Source: Datnioides undecimradiatus (taxonomy: Eukaryota > Chordata > Actinopteri > Lobotiformes > Datnioididae). From it: DNA of 64,000 nucleotides. Position 1 is the stretch's first letter; the number at the start of each line of letters is the position of its first letter. The translations under genes were made by a program, and so were the position numbers. The stretch spans positions 8,647,516 to 8,711,515 of the forward strand of contig WARS01000011.1 in NCBI GenBank assembly GCA_008933995.1, read 5' to 3'. Below are positions 1 through 43,700 of the stretch, one piece after another. The notes under the pieces were generated by a model. It was not told the origin of the DNA. It saw only the letters and a program-made list of their open reading frames with translations, and searched no databases.

Positions 1-32906
<32,906 letters not shown>

Positions 32907-33929
32907 AGAGCTCCAATCAGGCCTCCAGTCACCAGCCAGTCAGAGAGAGGGAGGGGTTAGACATGGAGATAGAAGAATGAGCAAGGGTCCTTAGAGCTAT
33001 CATTATGATACTATTATTCAACTCCATTTCAATTTGTAAGACTGAGTGGCAAATGTTATAAGACGTGTCAGGACATATCTAAAATTAAATTCTCAAACTG
33101 ATACAGTAAGATTTAAATAACAATCTTCATTAGCTGGACTGAATTATGTGCACAAACAGGTGGTATCAGGTACTTGGTGCAATTCAGATGACATTTGCAG
33201 ACAGAAAGAAAGATGTCGTTAAACAATAGATTATTGTAGTCACTGGTCTAGTCAGACACTTACATGTAGTTGCTATATTGCTGTTGTGCTCGCAAGTTGC
33301 AAACAATAAGAGAAAGTTGTGTTGCTTTCAAGCTGAGGACCCTTACATATGATGTTCTCTGCAAGAACGATCTTTTTAAAGTCTGTAACCATACAGGACC
33401 TTTATCTCAAGTGGCCTCTTCTAATTTATTGGTTCAGTCCATCAGGAGACACCGAAAACATGAAGTTAATTAGTAACAGTAAATAATAACAACAGTTGAG
33501 ACTACTTTAGTGAGTAAATGAAACAATACTGTTGGAGATAAACAAAATAGCAACAGGATTTATTGCAATAATGACATACTATTCATTTTATAATTTAAAA
33601 GAGTAGGATATACTATAAATGTGCAATTAAGATGCGAACCTGTCCAGTTGAACTGGTGAGAGAATCAACACGTTCACATTTGTGTATCAGTTCATCAGTA
33701 ATATAAGCCAAAGCTGTTCTTTTGTGTTGTTTTGTACAGTTGCTACGGTTTCCTAACAATTCACTCAAATGCACCATTTCTTTCATCATAGTTTTTATTT
33801 TTTATTGTGCTTTATTGCAAACAGTGTAAAGTCATGTAAACCAGATCTTGAATCGATATCTAAAGCCATGAACATTTGCTGTTCTGTTTGTATAAATTGA
33901 AAATTTGAGCCAAACATTTTCCTTTGTTG

Positions 33930-33937
33930 TGTAAATA
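33930..33937 (+). promoter_or_regulatory. Pumilio recognition motif UGUAAAUA
   Basis: The octamer fits UGUANAUA exactly and lies about 1.0 kb after the mef2a stop codon. PUM proteins bound in a 3' UTR usually repress or destabilise the message. Confidence 0.3.
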
Positions 33938-34560
33938 ACGACTTTAATATATATCACCAGGGTGTGAGTACATACTGAATGTACTGTACGATCGCCATTT
34001 TCAAGAAAAGTATATTTTTGTGGATTACAGCCAAGTTTACAAGAGTAGACCCTTAAAAAGTAGATCATTCACTGGTCAATATTTGCTATTTTGTTAATTT
34101 TACTGTAATCTCTTCTAAATTGAATTACCAACATAACCTCCCTTGTGTTTTAGTTCCAGATGGTCAATTTGTTTTTTCTCTCTCTTTATTAGTGGTGACC
34201 GTTTGTCCTGAAGACATTGTAATAACAATGCTGTGAGGTTGAAGTTCCACTATTTTCATATTTGTGAAGGATGATCACAAGGCTAGGGGAAATGGGGTTT
34301 CTTCCCTCCTATTGTGAGCTCGTGTTAGTTGTATACCAGCAGCTGCTGAATACACTGCCAACATTCAAACCCAAGGTCCCTGCCCCACACCGAAGAATAA
34401 TCTATTGTTGTTGCATGTAACTCAGCTGAAAGACATGCCATCTCTCAAGCCCTTTCCACTATCCTGTTTTCAGTTCATAGAATTCATGCAGAGGGCATAA
34501 ACGTGGTAAAAGCGGCTACTGACCTTCACACAAACAAACATGCCTGTGCCCATATGTGGT

Positions 34561-34568
34561 TGTAAATA
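34561..34568 (+). promoter_or_regulatory. Second Pumilio motif UGUAAAUA
   Basis: This is an identical octamer about 630 bp downstream of the first, still within the likely mef2a 3' UTR. Confidence 0.3.
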
Positions 34569-34805
34569 TTGCAGTCTACTTGAAATGTCAGTCATAATTA
34601 TGTGCAAAAATACTTATGTGTTTCCTTAATTGGCCCCAAGAAATAGCATCTTATCTCAACGCCCTATTACTATTAAGAGTACTTTAGGTCTTAGGAACCA
34701 TAGGAACCAGAAAAGTGAAGATCTGAGGGCGTTGATACAATGTGACGCAAGGCGGACGCCTGTGTTATCACACTCTGTGGAGACAGACAGGTGGTAAAAA
34801 ATGGC

Positions 34806-34821
34806 GGGGGGGGGGGGGGGG
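34806..34821. repeat. Homopolymer of 16 G
   Basis: This uninterrupted G run lies in the likely mef2a 3' UTR. Its length is error-prone in sequencing. In RNA it could form a G-quadruplex. Confidence 0.9.
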
Positions 34822-37084
34822 TCTCCATCTTCACAGAAGCAAATAATTCAGCAGCTAATTCATAACAACACCACCAACAAAATGTCATTGACTTCAATCT
34901 CACTGCTGGATTGCACACATTTGTATGAGAAGTTTGCTGTATGAGAAGGGTATCACTCTGCATTCGCCGTGACATATCTTGCGCGCGTCTCTGGGGTTTC
35001 TGTTCTCGCCGCCCCATCATCAGCTCCATGGTAGTTCTCAGTATACACCCCATATGATCTATGCAGTTTCAGCCCCAATTCACATGAAATATGATGTCAT
35101 TACAGGTCATATTTAGGCCATAAAGCATTAGGAAGAGGAGTATTTGAGAGCAGACTGTTAGCCTGAAGTGCCACAGCTGGTTGGGGCTGCTGGACTGCAA
35201 GTTACATATAACACACTTTATTAAATGATTGATTTGGACACCCCTGGGGCAAACTCTTCATGTTCATATACATTGGTAGACATACAGTTCTTTACATAAT
35301 GCATAGTAATCCATAATGTAATCCAGTCTAACACAGCTGGTGAAAATAGCAATAATAAATGACTACAACAAAAATTGTCTGCCTGTCTTGGCAGCACCAC
35401 CTCGTAGTTGAGCACATACTTTAGCACTTGATAACATATCAGGGAATTTTGTAGTTTCTCTATCTACAGTATATGCACAGTTAGGAAATGCCTTATCCCA
35501 AAGAAGAATTCTACCATTTTTCTTCTATATTTCTCTCGGTTAGAAAAAGACAATGCAGATATCACACAAACTTGACCAGACCTGCCTCTTCTCAGAAAAG
35601 ACTCACACAACATGCACGGTGAATGCACTGTGATTCCTTTCCTGTTTTGGTCTATGTCCAAATTGTGCACAACTGATGAATGTGAAAGAAAAGAGTAATC
35701 AATGAACCTTTGTAGAGGACTTTCTTCACTTTGCTGTGTAAGAGTACACTGCTTTGCTTCATGGCTTTTATAAACAGAACTATGTGTTTGGTAAGTGTTT
35801 GTAGTTGATAGTTCACTTAACTAAAGAAGCTGTTTTTTCGGTTTGAATGCTCAGACCGTTTGGCGGCACAAGCTGGACTTTGTTGCCAATAATGAAATTA
35901 TTTGTTTCAAAATCAAAAGAGATTATAAGTTAATCTACATTTTATTTCCCTTGAATGTGTTATTTTATTTTCATCATACAATAAATATTCAAGTGAACTT
36001 TTTATTAAACAATTAAGATACTATGCTAGATATTGTTGTACAAAATTTGTATTCTTCACAAAAGTACAAATATTGGCTTTTAATGTGTAATTTAGGTTAT
36101 CTCTTATTCTGTATAAAACGAAGTAAACAACTCTTACATAGAATTTGTTCTCCTGTGAAGTCCCAAACAGTAGAAACTGTCAACTTTATTAAACACCTCA
36201 GTGTATGCTCAATCTCAACTCAATGTCTATTCATCTTTGAATCTATCTTAACAATTCCATTTTATTTGCTGCATACAAGTACACCGAGGCCGCTGCCATT
36301 GTCTGTCACATAGTGATAGAAACTGAACATCAAAACACTTTTCAGATCTCACTGACATAATGTGAAAACATTTTCTGTCATACTCTTTCAATGAAATCAC
36401 CAGATTCAAAATGCTTTTCTAAAAGTGAATGTTGCTCAGTTTACAGTAAGGATTTCTTACATGTTCAGTTAATGTCTTCATACAGTGTTTCAGCCAGTGG
36501 TGAGAGATATTCTTGGACCCCTTACTTATGTAACAATAGTAATATTGCAGTATTAAGACATATTACAAGCAATATTCTTTCATTTAAAGTCTTACTTGAG
36601 GAAAAGTAAGTACTGTCAAAATGTAAAAAAAAATATTTAGCATGTAATATCACTGGATTATTGCACTGTTGCATTAACATCTAAGCATATTTTAGTGTTT
36701 TGTGCTGCTTACGGTAAAGCAAAAAATTTAAAAGTTCTATACAGTTTGGTAGTTGTATCTATAACAATATATATAATATTTTGTCTGATCAGATGGTTTA
36801 AATGAAAAATCAAAATCCTTAAAGTAAGAAGATGGTGACAGGTAAAAGAGCTTTATTTTAACTAATTGAAATAATCAAGTACTAATTTTTAAATACTAGT
36901 GACAGCGATGCATGTTTGAACCTACATAAAAGTCTCAGGCTTCAGCTGCCTGTAGTAATAATTTAAAGCCTGTTGAATCCCTATATAAGTCTGCGTTTCA
37001 GTTTAATTTTATATCTTATAATGGAGATGATATGAACCAGCGTGTTTTACAGGTGACAACCTCACATATATTTCCACCGTATAG

Positions 37085-37099
37085 CCAGCAGGAGGCACT
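37085..37099 (+). promoter_or_regulatory. CTCF-like motif, near match
   Basis: CCAGCAGGAGGCACT matches the CTCF core CCASYAGRKGGCRSY with one difference (A instead of G/T at the K position). It lies between the two genes. Confidence 0.3.
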
Positions 37100-37130
37100 G
37101 TAATACAACGCATGACACAGTCCTGCATGT

Positions 37131-37173
37131 CGCTATGCTATTGACTCATGTTGTAAGTGGAGCCATTGCCAAG
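37131..37173 (+). promoter_or_regulatory. Possible 5' non-coding exon/promoter of mctp2
   Basis: The segment ends in AAG followed by gtaagt, a near-perfect splice donor. A GCTAAC/GCTAGC-rich stretch that often accompanies fish promoters follows. The mctp2 start codon at 39750 sits a few bases after a likely acceptor, so a non-coding upstream exon is expected. This is the best candidate I can see in the 2.6 kb before it; its left edge is arbitrary. Confidence 0.25.
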
Positions 37174-39749
37174 GTAAGTTGGTGAACCAGTGAAGCTAAC
37201 AGGTCACAACAAACAGGCCCATTAGAACTAGGCTAAGCTCAGCTGAGCTAACAGGAAGCTAACCGGCTAGCACTTAGCTAACTGACTGCTGGTTGAACCA
37301 GTTGTGGTTAAGTATTGACAGGGGCCAAAGAGTGGGGGTTTTAAAATAAATACGATGAGTTTCACCTCTCAAAATACAAAAACAACGACAAAAAACAAAA
37401 CATAAATATGGTCAAATCTGTCAAGGTTGTAGTTACTTTAGTATTTCCGTTTGCGAAGCCTCTATTGCATTTTAAAGGGGAATAACTTCTCTTTTTTATT
37501 TAATGTTTCTGGCGGCTGTATATTTGGTTTCTATGCAGTGGCGTTATACGCCCAAAACATTAATTAGTCATACTAACAATACTAACGTAACTGTCGTCTG
37601 ATCTCCCCAACAGTAGGTAAACAAAGCTTACCTTTGTTGCAAACGTCCATAGTATGACGCACAGTTGCTTGCTTTGGTTGGATATTGATTTTCTCCATTG
37701 TGATACTGTTACAATTATGATAAAAAAGAATTGAACTAAATTAGATTGATTAGAAACAGATTTAAAAAAAAAAAAACTGAGACAAACGGGGCGTTTTAGT
37801 GTAGCTGCCTGGTCGATAACCTCTGTCTTTCCTGGTTGTTATCAGTGTGAAGGCTTGCATGTGCATCACTCAGTATATTTGTCCCAAAGTGCATGTTCTT
37901 GGCTTCCTGTCCATCAGACCAGCTGTGCTGCAGGCTGGAACAGGTCCAGTGTGCATGTGTAGAGTCACCAAGCAGGGTTTTGAGCTGTTTGAGTTGTGTG
38001 AGAAGAAGGGCGACAGGCCACCTGCCATAGGGGCTTGCCCTGTTCAGATCCCCAGCCCTGCCTTTCAACTGGGAGCCAAGTTGGGGTTCTTTCATGTGGG
38101 CCTGATCTCCTTAAGACATCAGCAAATATTGAACAAGGCTCAGTCCAGACTCAAACACATCTGTTGTCATATAGTCTCCACTGTTAGGCACAGACAAGGA
38201 GAGAGAGAGTGAACACCAGTGGGTCTGTTGCATTGGCTTGTATGTGTGGACAGAAAGCTATAGTTTATACTTTGCAAACACAAATGCTCACTTTTGACGA
38301 GCTTAGGCTAAACCATGTTCCACTGTAAACAAATATGGGGCTGTGTGAAAGAAATGGAGTTTGGTATGACAAGGCAGCCACCGGGTGCCAGATCCGTGCT
38401 GAAGATCAGGGATGAGATAAGACGAACAGATAGCCAACATTTCATATGCCTCAGTCATGTTGTGGAATCCATCAGCAGTATTTTGGGACTGTTTTGGACA
38501 GATAAGAAGGACAGTTGTATTGCAGAATTAGTCTAGATTATGGCATTAAGTATTTTTTTTCCAACACTTGGACCTATAAGAGAATGCATATTAGAGGAAG
38601 TGTAATGCATGCAAGTCTTAAAAGAGACAAATAGCCTCACAAATGCAAATAGACAGTCAAATATTCCAATAAACAATCAACAGACTGACAGGCAGGCCGT
38701 AAACAGGCTGTGCAACTTGCTGTACTGTGGACAACTGTTTTATCTTAGTTTCAGCATGTATTTACTCTCTGGCTACAGTGTCTTAGTATGCTCAATATCT
38801 GTGGTGAAAATGTTTTGCTGATTCCATATACATGAAGTCATACTGTATGTAGCTTCACTCTCAACACCCAGAAGTCTTGGGTAGGACTCAACACGTGACT
38901 CAACACCTGACTGTGGCATTCTCAAAGTCGTTGAAACTCACCTTGAGAGACTGGTATGGCTAGTTTCACTCAGACTGGCCTCTCCACCAATCACTTGTCT
39001 TCAAAGGTGTCTTCAAACAGGAAAATGCACTAACTACATGTTGGTGTTGCCTGACACAATTTCTCTTTGCTATCATAGTTAGGATGGTTGAACTGCCGCT
39101 CTAGAGGAAATTTACTGCTCTCTTTGGAGACTGATTCAGTGTGTGACAAAGGTAAACTGGACAGGTACAGAGTAATGTTTTGTTTGTGTACGTAATACTT
39201 GATTAATTCTGAAAGTGAGGCCATGTCAGATAATTTAGCTGAAGTGATTTATTCAGAAATGTGTGTGAGATCAAACGCTAGGCCTTTACACTAACGGTAA
39301 GAATTTTCCATGATCATGTAGCCTGCCAGCTACTTCTGGTTTAGCTGATTTGCACATAGCTATAGTATTGTTCGTGTTTTCTTTACAGACGGTAGTGTAG
39401 ACAAACATTTTGAAGTGCTTAATCTTTCACTGTGTCACTACATCTCGATTTACTGTACCTTGTCTCCTTCTGTAAAGTCACTGCATACGGTGTTAGAGTC
39501 TAAATAGATTGAATTGTGCCTTTATCCATTATTTGACCCAAAGTGTCAGAACGTGTAATGTGGAACCCAAATACAAAATAAGTTCAGAGGTTTTTACCTT
39601 CACTGTTCAAAACTTAATGCGAATCTAGCCAGCATTTGTTTTGAAGAAGTGCTTATGACCTTAATTAGAGTCTGTAATCTGTACAACATTTAGTACAACC
39701 GTTAAAGCATCACAGATTTTTTTTTTTTATCTGAAAGCAATCATTCAAG

Positions 39750-40757
39750 ATGGATACCAAGAAAAAGAACTTCTTGGACAACTTGCGTCTGAAAACTAAG
39801 CTGATCAACCTGAAGCCACGTAAGAAACCACTTGACAAGCAAGCAAGGAGGCTTGCCCATCGGCGCAGTATTTCAGTACCAGATTTAAGGTTGGTGCCAG
39901 GTGAAGCATTTTCTACAGAGAACGCCCTGGTATCCACTGCCTCTGAAGCCATCTTCTTTGGCATCCCCTCTGGTGTGAGCGATACTGATTCTGTTGCAAG
40001 TGGCAGCATCACTGATGGACCACTTTTTACAGACAAACTGAGCGATTCAGTCTCAGAAACTGGGGTCAAAATTCACTCAGATCACAAGGCTGCAGATTTA
40101 AACCGAATGAGTGCACCACCAGAGACAATGATGCTTTATGAGGAAGTTGAACAAATGAGGAATTCAGGCTCAGAGGGCAAGGTGAACCTGGCTCGAGAAG
40201 GCCTGTATGCACGAGTGGATAAAAAGCCCAGGGGCAATGTGCCTAAATTTACTTTTGACCCTATTCCTGCTCCAAGATCTGTTTTTACCAACATACCTGT
40301 TTCTTCACCACGACCAGACCTTGTAGACAGAGAAAGTCTTCATGGTGAAGACACCCCAGCAGATAGAGTGAGTTCAGGTACTGTTTCTGCAGCTTTGGCC
40401 AGAGCAAGTTCACTTGCAGACCAGTCAAGCCCTTATTCAGAAAAGAAGGCCACATCAGCTGAGCAGAGGAAACCTGCTTCTGAAAAAGGGACTCCACCAA
40501 CAGTCAAAAAAGCTCCTGCAGACAGAATTTCCCTGCTATTAGATACTCTTGGTACTCCTTTGGAGAGTGCAGATGGTACCTCACTGGACTCTGCCTGTGG
40601 CACTCCCAATGAGGAACGAGGCAACATGCCCTGGACGACAGACTCAGAAGAACTGGACCGAGAACCTTGCTCTCCCCTTTTTTTGGGAGACTTTTCTACA
40701 GAAGAGGCTCCGCCAGAAGAGGCCCCCTCTGAGGAGGCCATGGAAGAAATAGCAGAG
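39750..40757 (+). CDS. mctp2: mctp2 first coding exon: long disordered N-terminus
   Basis: The exon is 1,008 nt, 336 codons, phase 0 out. The start ATG has A at -3 and G at +4. The frame begins [20 protein letters not shown], then basic residues and RRSISVPDL at 38-46, which matches the RRLSLSVPDL motif near the N-terminus of human MCTP2 and supports both identity and start. The rest is rich in Ser, Glu, Pro and Thr with no fold, and ends in an acidic repeat of EEAP type ([13 protein letters not shown]). Human MCTP2 has about 190 residues before C2A; here there are about 370. Reading continues past the donor to a stop at 40850, so intron retention would give a short soluble product. Confidence 0.9.
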
Positions 40758-43700
40758 GTTAGTTTCATTACTGCTGTATTTAACTACATGAATAGTCAGA
40801 GGTTACATTGCCATTTGTATTCTGAATCTAATGTACACTATTCTTTTTAACTTTACTCAGATGTCAAAACAATGATTTGTTTTGATTGTGATAAATCAAA
40901 CATTTTAATTCATACCACTGTTCTGGAAACTCATAATAAGGCATTGCTCTACTAGGATTGACGTGAAAGTATACAAGCTCTAGCTGCATAATTAAGTGGT
41001 CAAGTGGACATTGTGTGATAAAACGCTAATGGTATTGAAGGAGAGGTAACTAAAAAAACACACTACCCATTTCTAATAAAATAATCCAACACCACAATAA
41101 CTAAATCAAAAAAGATCCAATATAACCATCAGTCTTATTTGCCTGCTTTCATTTCACTTTCAAATAGTGTGGCTCTTCACACACTTCAGCTGTTATGCTA
41201 AGAGTTGTCCAAAGCCTCAGTTATAGTGAACATCATGAGATCGACATTCCTTTTCTAAGCCGGAGATTAGATGTGTGGTTTTATTACTTTTTATCACTTA
41301 CAAATAGACATAGTGTATATTCTATATATACCCACCGGGACAGTAACTATTTTGTCTACTGGTGCAACATATCAAAAGAGTCCTCAGATGGTTGGTGTTA
41401 AATGTAACGTGACCACCTGGGATTTGACTTAATACAACCCTTGGGTACAGCTGAAGACTATTGTATCCTCTCTTGTCTAGATGCCTTAAAGATAGAGAAA
41501 CCAGTCAAAAACCTGTGTTACTAGTTAGAGACACAATGTACCGTGGAGAGATCTACAAAAAGAAGAGACTGATAGCATCTCACTTTGCCTCACCGTTGCC
41601 ACTTTAACCATCTGTTAACGGTATTAACGTTCTGTAATCACGACCCTTACACATATAATCACAAATAATAATTAAGAGTAGTCTTGAAATGGATAATCAC
41701 CCTTTTTTAAATTGAAGTAATAAATATGATCTGGAGCACAGATCAGTACACGCACCCAGACATCTAATCCTGATTGTACTATACAAGGTGTTTAGATTCT
41801 GACGTTTCATAAGATGTCAATACAACATTTTTCTGTGTAGATGTCCAGTGAACATTGTGAATTCTTTGACGAAACATTGATGGATCCTTTGGAAAACTCA
41901 GTAAGTACTCATTGACCTGCTGTACCCATTGAAAATCATCTATCATCTAGAATAAGATGACATATAAATGTCAGTTGCTCTCCACAGCAGGTTATAACAG
42001 CAGGACCTGAGGTCCAAGTACCTGCTCCGGTCCAAAGATACCTCCTGAACATCAATCTAAAGCAGGGAAAGAACCTGGTCATCAGAGACAAGCGCTCCGG
42101 TAGGTCAACAACCTGCAGTTGATCCATAAGTTCTGGCCTCTAATGGCCTATAAGACTAAGAAGCTGTCCCACCTAGATGTTTAAAGGATAATTACTAGCT
42201 TTTTATAAGCTAACATCAAACTGCTCTCTTAACTATGGGAATTTCTAAAACACACTTGGATGGATCAGTGCAGATTAAGAGATGCCATATTTGATTTCTT
42301 TTACATCCTAAAAGAATGCAGATCTTTGTGTGTGGCTACAGCTCAAGGGTAAACCCATGATGAAATACTGGATATACATACAATGCTTATAAATCTCGTT
42401 AATCTTGCTGTGTGTTTGAGCCAATCATATTATGAAAAAGTTGGGAGTGGGAAATGTTTCATTGTGTATAAAGGCAAGATGGGCTGTGTTCAGTTAATGC
42501 TTCTGTTTACTAGTGAGGATGATGTCTCCTGTCAAGTGGCATATGTACAGAGAAAAAAACACTAGAGAAGTATGCAGTCAGACCAGTATGACAAAAGACA
42601 GACTGGGATACAGCAATCAGTACTAATGACAGAGAATACATGATCTGTACATGAAACCACTGGTTTTGCAACTGAGTTGAACAACTGATTTTGAAAGGGT
42701 CAGGGACAATGGTTGTGGAGCCTTTGCTAGATTTCTTGTTGACAATGCGTCTTTTGACTCCTTATAGGAATGTTGACTTTGTAAGATGATGTGTTGTGTG
42801 TAAATAATCCTAAAATAGTGGAATAGGATCTGTTATTTGGATGCAGTTATTAGTTATTTTGTTCGGGTATAAAATAGAGAAAGAATTTTAACACATTTAA
42901 TTAGGTGATGTTCCTAACTAGGTGAACTTTGAAAGCTGACTCCTCATTGACAAAGATATTAATAAAGTAAGTAAAATATAAATTTCCACTCATTTTAAAA
43001 AGGACCAGGCTCAGTAGAGTTTGCTTTTGGAAAGCAGTGACATCAGGTGGACATAAATGGAACTACAACATGTGAGCAAATTCATGTGTGGTCTCATTAA
43101 GCATGGCTATTTACTGCAATTTTTTTCTACTCATGTATTTAGTTTTGCTTAAAGTAAAAATAATACTTAAAACTAGCTATCTTAAATGAAAGCTGAGTTT
43201 CATAAAAGAAAATGAAGATATGACTGTATTTTTAATGCTTTGTCAATCTCTTCTAGATGAAAATTTAAACCCTCAGGCTGTAGTTTTAACCAACAGTATA
43301 CTTTGCAGAAGCCCCTGTAGCAGGGACATTACCTTACACTGAAACGGTGCAAGGACTTTCCTCTAGGAATGATGCTCACCAGTTTTTTTTCTTGCCTGGT
43401 GGCAGAAGACCCTCGAAGCCCAGTGCCCTACTCCCTGCTAGTTGAGACCTTACTTTCCCTGACACGATGGCACCACGATGATGCAATCCCCACACGCCCC
43501 CTGTCCCTCCACTGTTTGCCCAACAATAAACACCGTGCCAAAGGCTCACCAATGGCATACATTGTCATTACATATTCTGAAAGGACCCACGCCACCAGCC
43601 CCCACTCCTTAGTTTTTGTTCTCCTCTTTTTTCCCATTAATTTCCATCGTCACCGTTCTCAGTCATGCCAGAGCTTTTCTCCTTGCTAGCTGCCACATTC

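Larger units (their letters stand above)
32907..36005 (+). other. mef2a: Probable mef2a 3' UTR
   Basis: This AT-rich stretch after the stop codon has no recognisable reading frame. Candidate polyadenylation signals are ATTAAA at 33084-33089, AATAAA at 35354-35359 and AATAAA at 35980-35985. The end at 36005 is arbitrary, placed just after the last of these. MEF2A messages in other vertebrates have multi-kilobase 3' UTRs, which suits one of the distal signals. Two Pumilio motifs are present (33930, 34561). Confidence 0.5.
36006..39749 (+). other. Intergenic region between mef2a and mctp2
   Basis: No protein-coding gene is recognisable. The 121-codon frame at 37847-38212 has no family resemblance. 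The region includes a CTCF-like motif (37085-37099), a possible donor-terminated non-coding exon (to 37173) followed by a run of GCTAAC/GCTAGC motifs (about 37190-37290), and the likely splice acceptor region of the first mctp2 coding exon (about 39717-39738). Confidence 0.65.

Noticed and set aside
37190-37290. GCTAAC/GCTAGC-rich stretch considered as a transposon end.
   Set aside because: No inverted partner or target duplication was found; similar motifs are frequent near fish promoters, so it was left as promoter context only.
37847-38212. 121-codon frame between the two genes.
   Set aside because: No recognisable domain, odd composition, no good start context and an overlapping antisense frame of similar length; probably chance.
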